A stretch of DNA of 21,225 bases from Firmicutes bacterium UBA3932 (GTDB lineage Bacteria; Bacillota; Clostridia; Peptostreptococcales; Anaerovoracaceae), in NCBI GenBank assembly GCA_002385825.1, contig DGEG01000060.1:1-21225 (forward strand). The letters run 5' to 3'. Below are positions 1-7,677 of the stretch, piece after piece. A program made the translations under genes and the position numbers. Position 1 is the stretch's first letter. Every line of letters starts with the position of its first letter. Under the pieces are notes generated by a model. That model saw only the letters and a list, made by a program, of their open reading frames with translations. It was not told the origin of the DNA and did not search any database.

Positions 1-22
1 GATGGGATTTGTCTACAGTCTG

Positions 23-51
23 ATCAAAAGGGACAGTCCCTTTTGATTTTT
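23..51 (+). terminator. Palindromic intrinsic terminator at left edge
   Basis: A perfect 12-bp inverted repeat (23-34 and 36-47, one central base) is followed by a run of five T, so it should end transcription entering from the left. A TGA at 21-23 closes one of the frames running in, so it may terminate an upstream gene just outside the window. The same 25-base core, with the central base complemented, recurs at 19988-20012. Confidence 0.65.
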
Positions 52-72
52 ACTTGACAGAATTGATAATGC

Positions 73-102
73 TTGACACAATATAATGTACTGTGATAGA
101 AT
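73..102 (+). promoter_or_regulatory. SigA-type promoter of rplU operon
   Basis: TTGACA (73-78) is separated by 18 bp from TAGAAT (97-102). A second TTGACA at 54-59 and a TATAAT at 82-87 lie nearby but are 22 bp apart, so the first pairing is preferred. Initiation near 109 would give a leader of about 80 nt before rplU. Confidence 0.6.
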
Positions 103-108
103 TGTCAC

Positions 109-181
109 GTTTGTTAGCCGCTCAGAAAAGGCTCTAAATGCGCATTGCGCTGCCTTGGATGGCGAGACTGGGTAGAGGAGG
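109..181 (+). promoter_or_regulatory. Probable L21 leader RNA
   Basis: The untranslated leader of rplU contains three consecutive short hairpins: AGCC 116-119 with GGCT 130-133, GCGC 140-143 with GCGC 147-150, and GCC 152-154 with GGC 161-163. CTCT at 132-135 could also pair with AGAG at 174-177, next to the AGGAGG ribosome binding site (176-181). Firmicutes are known to carry a structured L21 leader upstream of rplU, thought to mediate autoregulation. Assignment here rests on position and hairpin layout, not a covariance-model match. Confidence 0.45.
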
Positions 182-191
182 TAAAATATAC

Positions 192-506
192 ATGACGTAT
201 GCAATTGTTGAAACCGGCGGAAAGCAGTATAAGGTTTCAGAAGGCGATGTAATTACCGTTGAAAGACTGCCTGTTTCCGAAGGCGATAAGGTTACTTTGG
301 ATAAAGTACTTGTTTATTCGGACGGCGAAAACCTCAAAGTAGGCGCTCCGTATCTTGAAGGGGCTAAAGTAGAGGCAGAAGCAGTGGAAAACGGAAAAGG
401 CAAGAAAGTAATCGTCTTCAAATATAAGGCTAAGAAAAATTATCATAAAAAGCAAGGTCATAGACAGCCTTATACAATGCTGAAGATCGAATCAATCAGT
501 GTATAA
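192..506 (+). CDS. rplU: 50S ribosomal protein L21
   Basis: A 104-residue large-subunit ribosomal protein that binds 23S rRNA. The N-terminus MTYAIVETGGKQYKV and the basic tract around KAKKNYHKKQGHRQPYT are typical of L21, and the length is normal for the family. An in-frame ATG at 138 would add 18 residues that no L21 has. The ATG at 192 is chosen because AGGAGG lies at 176-181, 10 nt upstream. It is first in the rplU-rpmA-obg group, preceded by a promoter and a probable autoregulatory leader. The usual downstream gene prp is missing; only 99 nt separate it from rpmA. Confidence 0.97.
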   Translation: MTYAIVETGGKQYKVSEGDVITVERLPVSEGDKVTLDKVLVYSDGENLKVGAPYLEGAKVEAEAVENGKGKKVIVFKYKAKKNYHKKQGHRQPYTMLKIESISV

Positions 507-605
507 GCATAAAAACTGATTTTCGAAAGCCAATTAATTGAGAATAACAGGAATTTACTGATTAGAGTTTGAGGAAACTGCACAGGATAAAGGAGGTGTA
601 GTGGC

Positions 606-866
606 ATGGCAAGCAAAAAAGGTGTAGGTAGCTCCAGGAATGGACGCGACAGTGCAGCCAAACGACTGGGAGTCAAAAGAGGCGACGGCCAGTTTGTAAG
701 TGCGGGAAGTATTCTGGTAAGACAGCGTGGAACCAAGTTTCACCCCGGACTTAATGTAGGGATCGGCGGTGATGACACCCTGTTCGCAATGATAGAGGGT
801 ACCGTGAAATTCGAGAGAGCCGGAAAAACCAGAAAAAAGGTCAGCGTATATCCTAGAGAAGCGTAA
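606..866 (+). CDS. rpmA: 50S ribosomal protein L27
   Basis: An 86-residue ribosomal protein whose N-terminal arm reaches the peptidyl-transferase centre. It starts directly with MASKKGVGSSRNGRDS, the mature form of the family. Most Firmicutes encode L27 with an extra N-terminal segment (of the LQFFA type) that the Prp cysteine protease removes. Here that extension is absent: an in-frame TAA lies at 588-590, with no start codon between it and the ATG. AAAGGAGGT at 589-597 sits 8 nt before the start. The missing extension fits the missing prp gene between rplU and rpmA. A hairpin terminator follows. Confidence 0.97.
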   Translation: MASKKGVGSSRNGRDSAAKRLGVKRGDGQFVSAGSILVRQRGTKFHPGLNVGIGGDDTLFAMIEGTVKFERAGKTRKKVSVYPREA

Positions 867-869
867 GCT

Positions 870-897
870 AAAGCCCCTATTCGATAGGGGCTTTCTT
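870..897 (+). terminator. Hairpin terminator after rpmA
   Basis: A perfect 11-bp stem, AAAGCCCCTAT (870-880) and its complement (884-894), has a 3-nt loop and is followed by a weak pyrimidine tract CTT. The tail is poor in T, so partial read-through into obg, which starts 30 nt later, is likely. This could set a lower level of obg than of the ribosomal genes. Confidence 0.6.
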
Positions 898-923
898 AAA
901 CAGTACTGTAACGGAGAAGCATT

Positions 924-2204
924 ATGTTTGTCGACAGAGCGGTTATAACGATAAAATCAGGTAAAGGAGGAGACGGTTGCGTATCTTTCCGTCGTGAACC
1001 CTTTGTGCCCGACGGTGGTCCGGACGGGGGAGACGGCGGCAAGGGAGGCGATGTTATTTTTGTCGCCGACTCGAATATAAAAACCTTGCTTGATTTTCGC
1101 TATAAAAGAAAATACGAGGCGGAAAACGGAGAAGACGGCCGTAAAAAAAATCAGACAGGCAAAAACGGCAAAGACTGCATTATCAAAGTTCCCCTGGGAA
1201 CTCTTCTCATAGATGAAAGCACCGGCACTCCCATTAAAGATCTCGTTAAGCACAACGAGAGGCATGTGGCTGCCAGGGGCGGAAAAGGCGGTAAAGGAAA
1301 CGTGCATTTTAAATCCTCCGTGAGACAAGCTCCCAATTTTGCCGAAGCAGGAGAGGCGGGAATTGAGCGGAGAATCCGGTTGGAACTTAAACTCATTGCA
1401 GACGTGGGTTTGGTAGGGTTTCCCAATGTGGGAAAATCAACTCTGCTTTCCGTGGTTACGGCTGCCCGGCCGAAAATTGCAAATTATCATTTCACAACAT
1501 TGACACCCAATTTAGGCGTGGTGCAATACGATGACAGCTCATTTGTAATGGCTGACATTCCGGGGCTTATCGAGGGTGCCCACCAGGGAACGGGATTGGG
1601 ACTTGATTTCTTAAAGCATATCGAGCGTACCAGGCTGTTGATTCACATAGTTGATGTATCCGGATCTGAGGGACGTGACCCGATTGAGGATTTTGAGACC
1701 ATCAATGAGGAGTTGAGATCCCACAGCCCCAAATTAGCAGAAAAACCCCAGATTGTGGCTGCAAACAAGATGGATATAACGGAGGATGCCCAATATGAAA
1801 GGTTCAAAGCTTATATCGAAGACAAGGGCTATAAAGTCTTTCCGATTTCAGCACAGCTTCATAGAGGCGTATCCGAGTTGATCGCCCATGCTTTTTCCGT
1901 GTTGGCCACGCTGCCTGAAGAAGAGGTGCAGCCGGATTATGAATTCTTTGACACCAGAGCGGAACACGACAGCGAAGAATACAGAAAAATTCATTGCAGC
2001 AAAGACGGTCCTGTGTTCGTGTTGTCGGGCATGCAGCTGGACAAAATTTTCAGGTCAACCAACTTTAATGATTACGGTTCTCTTAGATACCTATATAAGT
2101 ATATAGAAAATAGCGGCGCCATCGATGAACTAAAAAAGATGGGGCTCATCGATGGCGATACTATTCGCATTAATGATTTTGAATTTGAATATATAGAAGA
2201 ATAA
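924..2204 (+). CDS. obg: GTPase Obg/CgtA
   Basis: An essential P-loop GTPase linked to late 50S ribosome assembly, stress response and, in Bacillus, initiation of sporulation. The order is a glycine-rich Obg fold (about residues 1-158), then the G domain with G1 GFPNVGKST, G3 DIPGLIEGA and G4 NKMD, then a C-terminal OCT domain ending in DGDTIRINDFEFEYIEE. At 426 residues it matches the usual 425-430 of Gram-positive Obg with the OCT domain. GGAGAAG at 913-919 precedes the ATG. It follows rpmA after a hairpin, the standard gene order. Its stop is only 7 nt from the stop of the convergent regulator gene. Confidence 0.97.
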   Translation: MFVDRAVITIKSGKGGDGCVSFRREPFVPDGGPDGGDGGKGGDVIFVADSNIKTLLDFRYKRKYEAENGEDGRKKNQTGKNGKDCIIKVPLGTLLIDESTGTPIKDLVKHNERHVAARGGKGGKGNVHFKSSVRQAPNFAEAGEAGIERRIRLELKLIADVGLVGFPNVGKSTLLSVVTAARPKIANYHFTTLTPNLGVVQYDDSSFVMADIPGLIEGAHQGTGLGLDFLKHIERTRLLIHIVDVSGSEGRDPIEDFETINEELRSHSPKLAEKPQIVAANKMDITEDAQYERFKAYIEDKGYKVFPISAQLHRGVSELIAHAFSVLATLPEEEVQPDYEFFDTRAEHDSEEYRKIHCSKDGPVFVLSGMQLDKIFRSTNFNDYGSLRYLYKYIENSGAIDELKKMGLIDGDTIRINDFEFEYIEE

Positions 2205-2211
2205 TATTCCC

Positions 2212-2973
2212 TTAAATATCCACCTTAAAGGAGACTACTTTGCCTATGTAATCTATTTCGTTCATGTCTTCAAAGAAATAGGTGTCATGAGATTTTTCAT
2301 CGGGAATCAGCAGGATCTTGTCCTTTATAAAGAAAATGCGACGCAGGGTGGGTATTCTCCGGTTGTCCGGGTAGAACGCAATTATGTCCCTGTCTTTAAG
2401 CAAATCTACTTTTGTGGGCATGATATAAATAAAGGCATGCATAGGGATATAAGGTGACATGGCGTTATCTGCAAGGAAAAAGTTTATGATCTCGCCGTCG
2501 GCATCTGCTTCAACTGCATTGCCGCAGTTAAGGCATATTTCCCGTACCAGATTGTTCCTATGTTCCGGATCGTCGCTATGTACATACTTAGAAGAAAGCT
2601 CAAGAGCCGCCAGAACATCCAGCTCTTTTATGTAGTTTTCCATTTCTTTTGTAAAATCTTTGTTTGTGGCCTTGCAAAGGGATTCAAGCATGACCTTATT
2701 TAGATTAGAAGATGCCAGCATATATTCTTTTACCATGGCCGGCGCTTTTTCCATATATCCCTGAAAGACCAAATGGGCTTGCCGATCGGAACCGCAGGCT
2801 TTTGCGAGAATAAGGGAAACTTCTTCGCTCGGCGGGGGGAGTTTTCCATTCTTTAATTGAGAAATATATGACGGTGTTATTTTAAGATTTAGATCCTCGC
2901 AACGCTTTGCGATTTGACGGAGAGACAGCTCGCTTTTCTTGATAATATCCGATAACATTTCTGCGTATGTCAT
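2212..2973 (-). CDS. HTH (XRE) regulator with S24/LexA-like C-terminal domain, probably protease-dead
   Basis: A 253-residue protein. Residues 1-60 form a Cro/CI-type helix-turn-helix (SLRQIAKRCEDL, then SYISQLKNGKLPPP). A helical linker follows. The C-terminus (about 168-253) resembles the S24 domain of LexA/CI regulators: DNAMSPYIP aligns with the GDSMEP-type motif, TLRRI with the TVKRL-type motif, and the protein ends YIGKVVSF. In that alignment the catalytic Ser is Ala171 and the catalytic Lys is Arg211. Self-cleavage is therefore unlikely, and the domain may act in dimerisation or sensing (inference). The ATG is preceded by AGGAGG and a good promoter on the minus strand. The target genes are unknown; autoregulation or control of the divergent HD gene is possible. 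Confidence 0.8.
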   Translation of the reverse strand: MTYAEMLSDIIKKSELSLRQIAKRCEDLNLKITPSYISQLKNGKLPPPSEEVSLILAKACGSDRQAHLVFQGYMEKAPAMVKEYMLASSNLNKVMLESLCKATNKDFTKEMENYIKELDVLAALELSSKYVHSDDPEHRNNLVREICLNCGNAVEADADGEIINFFLADNAMSPYIPMHAFIYIMPTKVDLLKDRDIIAFYPDNRRIPTLRRIFFIKDKILLIPDEKSHDTYFFEDMNEIDYIGKVVSFKVDI

Positions 2974-3010
2974 AATTGCCTCCTATATTACTACGTTTAC
3001 CGTCGATTTA

Positions 3011-3040
3011 ACTATAACATTCAGTATATATTGTTGTCAA
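3011..3040 (-). promoter_or_regulatory. SigA-type promoter of HTH regulator gene
   Basis: On the minus strand, TTGACA (complement of 3035-3040) lies 18 bp from TATAGT (complement of 3011-3016). It drives the HTH regulator gene, whose start is about 40 nt downstream. Confidence 0.6.
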
Positions 3041-3162
3041 TGGTCCTGCCATCTACTATATAAGGTATGAAACTTGTAATTGTTTCGGATATAAATATGA
3101 CTTGCAGCTTTCGCTTTTTACAACTTTTACAATTTATATACTAAAAAAGAACAAGAGCCTTA

Positions 3163-3191
3163 TTGGCGGATAGTTAAAAATTTGGTAATAT
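3163..3191 (+). promoter_or_regulatory. Possible promoter of HD-domain gene
   Basis: TTGGCG (3163-3168) is followed after 17 bp by TAATAT (3186-3191). Each hexamer matches the SigA consensus at four of six positions. An alternative -10, TATAAC (3195-3200), has no clear -35. No riboswitch-like motif was recognised in the 264-bp divergent gap. Confidence 0.3.
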
Positions 3192-3237
3192 TATTATAAC
3201 ATATTTAAGATTGGGCACCAGGAAAGTAGTGAAATCC

Positions 3238-4440
3238 ATGAAAAATAAATGTATAAAACTGGAATATCAAGACGCGGAACCCATTGCGATGGAGTATTTT
3301 CTAGAGAACAGCGGGCTGGATACAGATGCTAAAAACCACAAGATTCTGCTGAGAGAAGGGCTTCACGTATTAGAAAACTGCAAGTCCGGGATTGATATTG
3401 CCGCTGTAATAATGCCTCTTGAACCAGATGCTTTCCACAATTCCACGATACATATGGAAAAGAGCAAGTACACCTGTACGGCGTTTCACCAGATTTCTCC
3501 GAGACAAGTTGTTAAAATTTACGCATACTTATTATCTGTGGGAGAATGTAAATCGATAACAAACAATCAAGCCGAACAGTATTACGCCGATCTCTGGGGA
3601 AACGGATTTTTAGAAGCCGGCCGGCAGATTCTTAGAGAAAAAATTTATCAATATATTGAAGACATCAACATAGAAGAATATTATATTTCCCATTCTTTCG
3701 GGCCGGGTTGCTACGGCATGCCCCTCTACAAGCTTTCTGACATGCTTGAGGAGATCGACGGCAGCATCATAGGAATTAAAATGGTTCGGAAGATAGAATT
3801 GCCAAACAACAGGTTCAGCGGCGGATTTTTCTTCGTTACTTCCGAAGAGGGGGAACTTCCCAGCGAAGAGTGCAGGAACTGTATAGGGCACGAAGGCGGT
3901 TGCATGTTTTGCGGAGGGAAGAATTTAATCCCTACACGGGAGACCTGCCTTGAACTGCTTGAATCTCACGGAACCCCGCCCCATGTTATCCGTCACTGCA
4001 TGGCGGTTTGCGATACGGCTGTCCGCATTGGGAAGGCGCTGGTTGAGAAAGGGGCTATTTTGGACCTTCCTCTGCTGGAAGCCGCTTCGTTGCTCCATGA
4101 TATAGCGAGAGTGGAGGAAAACCACGGAGTAAAAGGTGCGTTGATCGCTGAAAGACACGGTTATCATCAGGTTGCCAAGCTGATAAAATGCCATATGTTT
4201 TATGCTATGGACCCTAACAAGGAAAAAATAACGGAATTAGATCTCCTCTGCCTTGCAGATCGTATGGTGAGAGAAGATGAATATGTGGGACTCGATGATC
4301 GTATGCAGTACGTAATGGATAAGCTTGTTGCTGCAGGAGTCAACACGGAACGCTTCCTTCATCGCATTGAAGAAAATCGTTTGATGAAAGAAAGGATTGA
4401 AAAGATAATCGGAAAATCTATCGACGACTTGATGGCTTAA
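3238..4440 (+). CDS. HD-domain protein with cobalamin-reactivation-like N-terminal region
   Basis: A 400-residue protein of uncertain role. The N-terminal 210 residues resemble the activation domain of B12-dependent methionine synthase, notably HSFGPGCYGMPLYKLSDMLE followed by IIGIKM. A four-Cys cluster, CxxC-x6-CxxC at 212-225, suggests bound metal or an Fe-S cluster. Residues about 245-360 form an HD phosphohydrolase domain with His253, His287-Asp288, His319 and Asp341. The LLHDIAR, ITELDLLCLADRMV and VGLDDR stretches recall HD domains fused to molybdenum-cofactor-type nucleotidyltransferases in anaerobes. ATG 3238 is chosen; in-frame TTG 3211 and GTG 3229 are alternatives, and AGGAAAG at 3220-3226 is a modest SD. 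The combination suggests corrinoid or redox-enzyme upkeep, but the substrate is unknown. Confidence 0.7.
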   Translation: MKNKCIKLEYQDAEPIAMEYFLENSGLDTDAKNHKILLREGLHVLENCKSGIDIAAVIMPLEPDAFHNSTIHMEKSKYTCTAFHQISPRQVVKIYAYLLSVGECKSITNNQAEQYYADLWGNGFLEAGRQILREKIYQYIEDINIEEYYISHSFGPGCYGMPLYKLSDMLEEIDGSIIGIKMVRKIELPNNRFSGGFFFVTSEEGELPSEECRNCIGHEGGCMFCGGKNLIPTRETCLELLESHGTPPHVIRHCMAVCDTAVRIGKALVEKGAILDLPLLEAASLLHDIARVEENHGVKGALIAERHGYHQVAKLIKCHMFYAMDPNKEKITELDLLCLADRMVREDEYVGLDDRMQYVMDKLVAAGVNTERFLHRIEENRLMKERIEKIIGKSIDDLMA

Positions 4441-4460
4441 AAGCACTTAATATACTTTTG

Positions 4461-4490
4461 GTTATCTTCAGAGCCCTTCTCTCATATGCT
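4461..4490 (+). promoter_or_regulatory. Possible SigE-like promoter of spoIVFA-spoIVFB
   Basis: TTATCTT (4462-4468) and CATATGCT (4483-4490), 14 bp apart, match the SigE consensus KMATATT / CATACAHT at 5 of 7 and 6 of 8 positions. SigE transcribes spoIVF in Bacillus subtilis. A start near 4497 would fall in the loop of the hairpin at 4474-4513. The match is weak and based on known consensus only. Confidence 0.3.
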
Positions 4491-4519
4491 ATACAAGCAA
4501 CATAAGAGGAGGGTTTTTT
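4474..4519 (+). terminator. Terminator hairpin containing the spoIVFA SD
   Basis: CCCTTCTCT (4474-4482) pairs with AGAGGAGGG (4505-4513), nine pairs with one G-U. It is followed at once by TTTTTT (4514-4519), and the start codon of the next gene is at 4521. An inner TGC/GCA pairing shortens the 22-nt loop. The 3' arm is also the ribosome binding site of the SpoIVFA-like gene. Transcripts reading in from the HD gene should therefore either stop here or carry a masked SD. Confidence 0.65.
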
Positions 4520-4520
4520 G

Positions 4521-5159
4521 ATGGTGCGCATGCGCAGAAGGTGGCCGGCCAAAATGAACAGACGCATGGGAAAAACCATGGTTCGCCAAGTTCTTATCTG
4601 CATCCTGATCCTTCTTATCGTAATTGTTGCGAAAAAGATGGATAATGCCATAGTAAACAATACTTATCAGGCGATAAGAGCGCAATTTACAAAAGAAATT
4701 ACTTTTGCAAGCATTGCTGATTCAGGAAGGGCCTTTATCGGGAAATTTAAAGACGGTACCACTACAGTAGTTGCGTCTTTAATGCAAGGGGGCAAGGGAT
4801 TAGAGTTTTCTACGCCTTCCGATGTGCCGGGAACTTATAGCGCTTCCGCAAGCCAGAGCGGTACTGGAAAGACGCTGGAATTTACTTCTGAGGAGGAAAT
4901 CCAAGTCTATGCGGCTGCCGGGGGAACGGTGTCGGATATAGGTCTCGATGCAGAAGGAAATAAATATATAAAGATTCATCACGGAAACGACTTAATCAGC
5001 CTTTACGGAGGTTGTACTAACACCTATGTACAGCCGCTTGAAAAGGTTAAGCGAGGGCAGATGATCGGTTCAGTTGCAGCAGGCGAAGGATACAAACTGC
5101 GGTTTGAAATCTGGAATAAAGGAAAACTTGACGATCCTTCCAAGTACATCGATTTCTGA
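4521..5159 (+). CDS. spoIVFA: SpoIVFA-like membrane protein with degenerate M23 domain
   Basis: A 212-residue protein with a basic N-terminus, one membrane segment (about residues 21-38, VRQVLICILILLIVIVA) and a C-terminal LytM/M23 fold (about 125-212: AAAGGTVSDIG, IHHGNDLISLYGG, KVKRGQMIGSV). The family's zinc-binding HLHFE motif is replaced by KLRFE at 192-196, so it should have no peptidase activity. In Bacillus, SpoIVFA also has an inactive LytM-like domain; it holds SpoIVFB in the outer forespore membrane and is cut by SpoIVB. The assignment rests on topology, the M23 domain and the SpoIVFB gene 8 nt downstream. ATG 4521 is preferred over TTG 4518 because AGGAGGG lies 7 nt upstream. The SD is inside a terminator-like hairpin. 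Confidence 0.8.
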   Translation: MVRMRRRWPAKMNRRMGKTMVRQVLICILILLIVIVAKKMDNAIVNNTYQAIRAQFTKEITFASIADSGRAFIGKFKDGTTTVVASLMQGGKGLEFSTPSDVPGTYSASASQSGTGKTLEFTSEEEIQVYAAAGGTVSDIGLDAEGNKYIKIHHGNDLISLYGGCTNTYVQPLEKVKRGQMIGSVAAGEGYKLRFEIWNKGKLDDPSKYIDF

Positions 5160-5167
5160 GAAGATTC

Positions 5168-5827
5168 ATGATAAGGTTCAACTTTATAGGTCTCAGATAC
5201 AACATTCATTTTACCTTCCTGCTTCTTATGCTTTTGCTTTTATTCCTGGGAAATGGAAGGCTGGCAGTCTTTTCCGCCTTGTTTTCATGCCTTCATGAAT
5301 ATGCACATGCCTGGATGGCTAAAAGGTTAGGGTATTCGCCGATCAAGGTTTCTGCAGGTTTGTTCGGCGGGACATTGCACTTGCAGGAAGGATATATAAA
5401 ACCGGCAGACGGACTACTGGTCCACTCGGCAGGACCATTTGTAAACCTAAGCATTGGGTTGACAGGCTTTTTTGCGCTGAAAATCACAGGATGGGACTGG
5501 ATTTACGATTTAGTTGCGGCCAATCTCGTGCTGGCTCTATTTAATCTCATGCCTTTTTATCCATTGGACGGAGGCAAGCTGGTCGGTATATATATCACGC
5601 ATTTTCTCGGATATAAGAAAGCTTATATTATTTCCAGAACTTTTTCGGTAATATTTTCGGTTTCGCTTTTTCTTTTAGGGCTTTACTTGGTACAATATAA
5701 TATAGTAAATTTATTGATATGTGCATTGGCCATCAACCTGTATATGGCAGGACGGGAAGACTCTAAATACTCCTTTTACAGGTTGATGAGCATATATACG
5801 GCACTTGAAAAGGAGAATCGCATATGA
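5168..5827 (+). CDS. spoIVFB: SpoIVFB-like M50 intramembrane metalloprotease
   Basis: A 219-residue multi-pass membrane protein of the site-2 protease (M50) family. It has the zinc motif HEYAH (His43, Glu44, His47) in a hydrophobic helix and the second ligand motif NLMPFYPLDGG (Asp134). At least four hydrophobic segments are visible, the last around 155-190. In Bacillus, SpoIVFB cleaves pro-SigK in the mother cell once SpoIVB relieves inhibition. No CBS domain is recognisable in the short C-terminal tail, which is only about 25 residues after the last segment. It follows the SpoIVFA-like gene by 8 nt and overlaps the radical SAM gene by 4 nt (ATGA), which suggests translational coupling. SpoIVB is encoded about 4 kb downstream. 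Confidence 0.88.
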   Translation: MIRFNFIGLRYNIHFTFLLLMLLLLFLGNGRLAVFSALFSCLHEYAHAWMAKRLGYSPIKVSAGLFGGTLHLQEGYIKPADGLLVHSAGPFVNLSIGLTGFFALKITGWDWIYDLVAANLVLALFNLMPFYPLDGGKLVGIYITHFLGYKKAYIISRTFSVIFSVSLFLLGLYLVQYNIVNLLICALAINLYMAGREDSKYSFYRLMSIYTALEKENRI

Positions 5828-7677
5828 ATTTGAACCAACAGCTTGAACAGCTGCTGCCACTGGTTACAAAGCCGGGCCGATATATAGGAGGCGAGTTGAA
5901 TTCCGTCGAAAAAGACCCAAAAGACATTGTTACACGATTCGGCTTTGCTTTTCCCGATACTTACGAAATCGGAATGTCCTATCTGGGACTACAGATTATT
6001 TATAAACTGTTGAATGATCTTCCAGGAGTGTACTGCGAAAGAATCTTTGCTCCGGCTTTAGATATGGAACAGCAGATGCGGGATAAAGGGCTCCCGCTTT
6101 TTACCTTGGAGACAAAGATTCCCGCAAAGGAATTGGACATGCTTGGCTTTACCCTGCAGTATGAACTGTCATATACCAATGTGCTCAACATGCTTGACCT
6201 GGCCGGCATCCCACTTAAAAGCAGTGAACGAAATGAAAGCCACCCTTTTATAATCGGTGGGGGTCCCTGTGCATTTAACCCGGAGCCTATGGCTGATTTC
6301 TTTGATTTTTTCCTTGTCGGGGACGGAGAAGAAGCTTTGCCGGCCTTATGCAAGGCACATTCGGACTGGAAGAAGAGACAAGGTAACCGTAAAGATTTTC
6401 TGTCAACCATTGCGAGCTTAGACGGTGTTTACGTTCCTTCATTCTATGAGCCGCAATATAAGAAGGACGGGACTATCGAATCCATTGTGAAGATATGGCC
6501 GGAAACTCCGGATCGAATTCGAAAGAATATTGTAACCGATATGGATGCAGCTCCCTTTCCCACTGAACCCATTGTGCCCTTAATAGAAGTCGTTCACGAT
6601 CGTTCCGTCATGGAACTGTTTCGCGGTTGCACCAGGGGATGCAGGTTCTGTCAGGCCGGTATGATCTACCGACCGGTAAGGGAGCGCTCCAAAGATTGCG
6701 TCATGGATTTGATTGAGAAACAATTCAGTGCGACGGGGCATGACGAGCTTTCCCTGTTGTCACTGTCAACCAGCGATTATTCGGAATTTGAGGAACTTAC
6801 CACGGAACTTGTCCGTAAGGGAAAGGAAAAAAACGTTGCCATATCGTTGCCGTCTCTCCGTTTGGACAGGTTTTCTTTCCAGGTCCTGGATGAAATACAG
6901 GGATACAAAAAAACAGGACTGACTTTTGCACCGGAAGCGGGAACACAGCGACTTCGAGACGTGATAAATAAATGCATCACAGATGATGATATTTACAACA
7001 GCATGAGACAAGCCATAGAGCTTGGCTGGACCAGCGTAAAGCTTTATTTTATGATAGGTCTTCCTACGGAAACTGTCGAAGACCTGGACGGTATTGCCAA
7101 GATAGCAGAGAACATCATGGAAATATATTATGAGCACAACAGAGGGCGAAAAGGCAGCAAATTCAAAGTAAATGTAAGTGCTTCCAATTTCGTGCCGAAA
7201 CCTCATACACCGTTCCAATGGTTCGCCCAGGACAGTCCGGAACAGCTTAGAGAAAAACAACAATATTTAAAAGAAAAGTTTAAAAAGATCAAGGGAGCTC
7301 AGTTTACTTATCATGGTACGGAAGCCAGCAGAATAGAAGCAGTGTTGGCAAGAGGAGACAGGCGGCAGGCCGACGCGATCTATAAAGCCTGGAAGTCAGG
7401 ATGTAAATTTGACGGATGGAGCGAGCATTTAAACTATGACAAGTGGATTGAGGCTTTTGAAGCTGCCGGATTAGATCCCGATTTTTATACGTCGGGTCGG
7501 ATTTGCAAAGGAGATATACTTCCTTGGTCTATTATCGACATCGGTGTAAGTGAAGCTTACCTTCACAGCGAATGGAAAAAGGCTCTTTCGGGCCAGCAAA
7601 CACCCGATTGTAGAATTGGTTGCATCGGCTGCGGCATAAACCGTTACGTGACATGTGAAATGGAGGGAATACTTTGA
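5824..7677 (+). CDS. B12-binding-type radical SAM protein (TIGR03960 family)
   Basis: A 617-residue protein. The N-terminal region (about 35-180, with FGFAFPDTYEIGMSYLG and FIIGGGPCAFNPEP) has the character of a cobalamin-binding-like Rossmann domain. The radical SAM core follows, with the 4Fe-4S motif CTRGCRFC (Cys269, Cys273, Cys276). The C-terminus carries four extra Cys (596, 600, 603, 611) that could hold a second cluster. This family is widespread in Firmicutes next to a DUF2344 protein and near rplU/obg, as here, but its reaction is not known to me. ATG 5824 overlaps the spoIVFB stop. Its own stop overlaps the TTG start of the DUF2344 gene, so the three genes are probably made together. 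Confidence 0.92.
   Translation: MNLNQQLEQLLPLVTKPGRYIGGELNSVEKDPKDIVTRFGFAFPDTYEIGMSYLGLQIIYKLLNDLPGVYCERIFAPALDMEQQMRDKGLPLFTLETKIPAKELDMLGFTLQYELSYTNVLNMLDLAGIPLKSSERNESHPFIIGGGPCAFNPEPMADFFDFFLVGDGEEALPALCKAHSDWKKRQGNRKDFLSTIASLDGVYVPSFYEPQYKKDGTIESIVKIWPETPDRIRKNIVTDMDAAPFPTEPIVPLIEVVHDRSVMELFRGCTRGCRFCQAGMIYRPVRERSKDCVMDLIEKQFSATGHDELSLLSLSTSDYSEFEELTTELVRKGKEKNVAISLPSLRLDRFSFQVLDEIQGYKKTGLTFAPEAGTQRLRDVINKCITDDDIYNSMRQAIELGWTSVKLYFMIGLPTETVEDLDGIAKIAENIMEIYYEHNRGRKGSKFKVNVSASNFVPKPHTPFQWFAQDSPEQLREKQQYLKEKFKKIKGAQFTYHGTEASRIEAVLARGDRRQADAIYKAWKSGCKFDGWSEHLNYDKWIEAFEAAGLDPDFYTSGRICKGDILPWSIIDIGVSEAYLHSEWKKALSGQQTPDCRIGCIGCGINRYVTCEMEGIL

Noticed and set aside
957..1426. Minus-strand reading frames inside obg
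   Set aside because: They are opposite to a fully conserved GTPase gene, have no SD and have no protein-like motifs.
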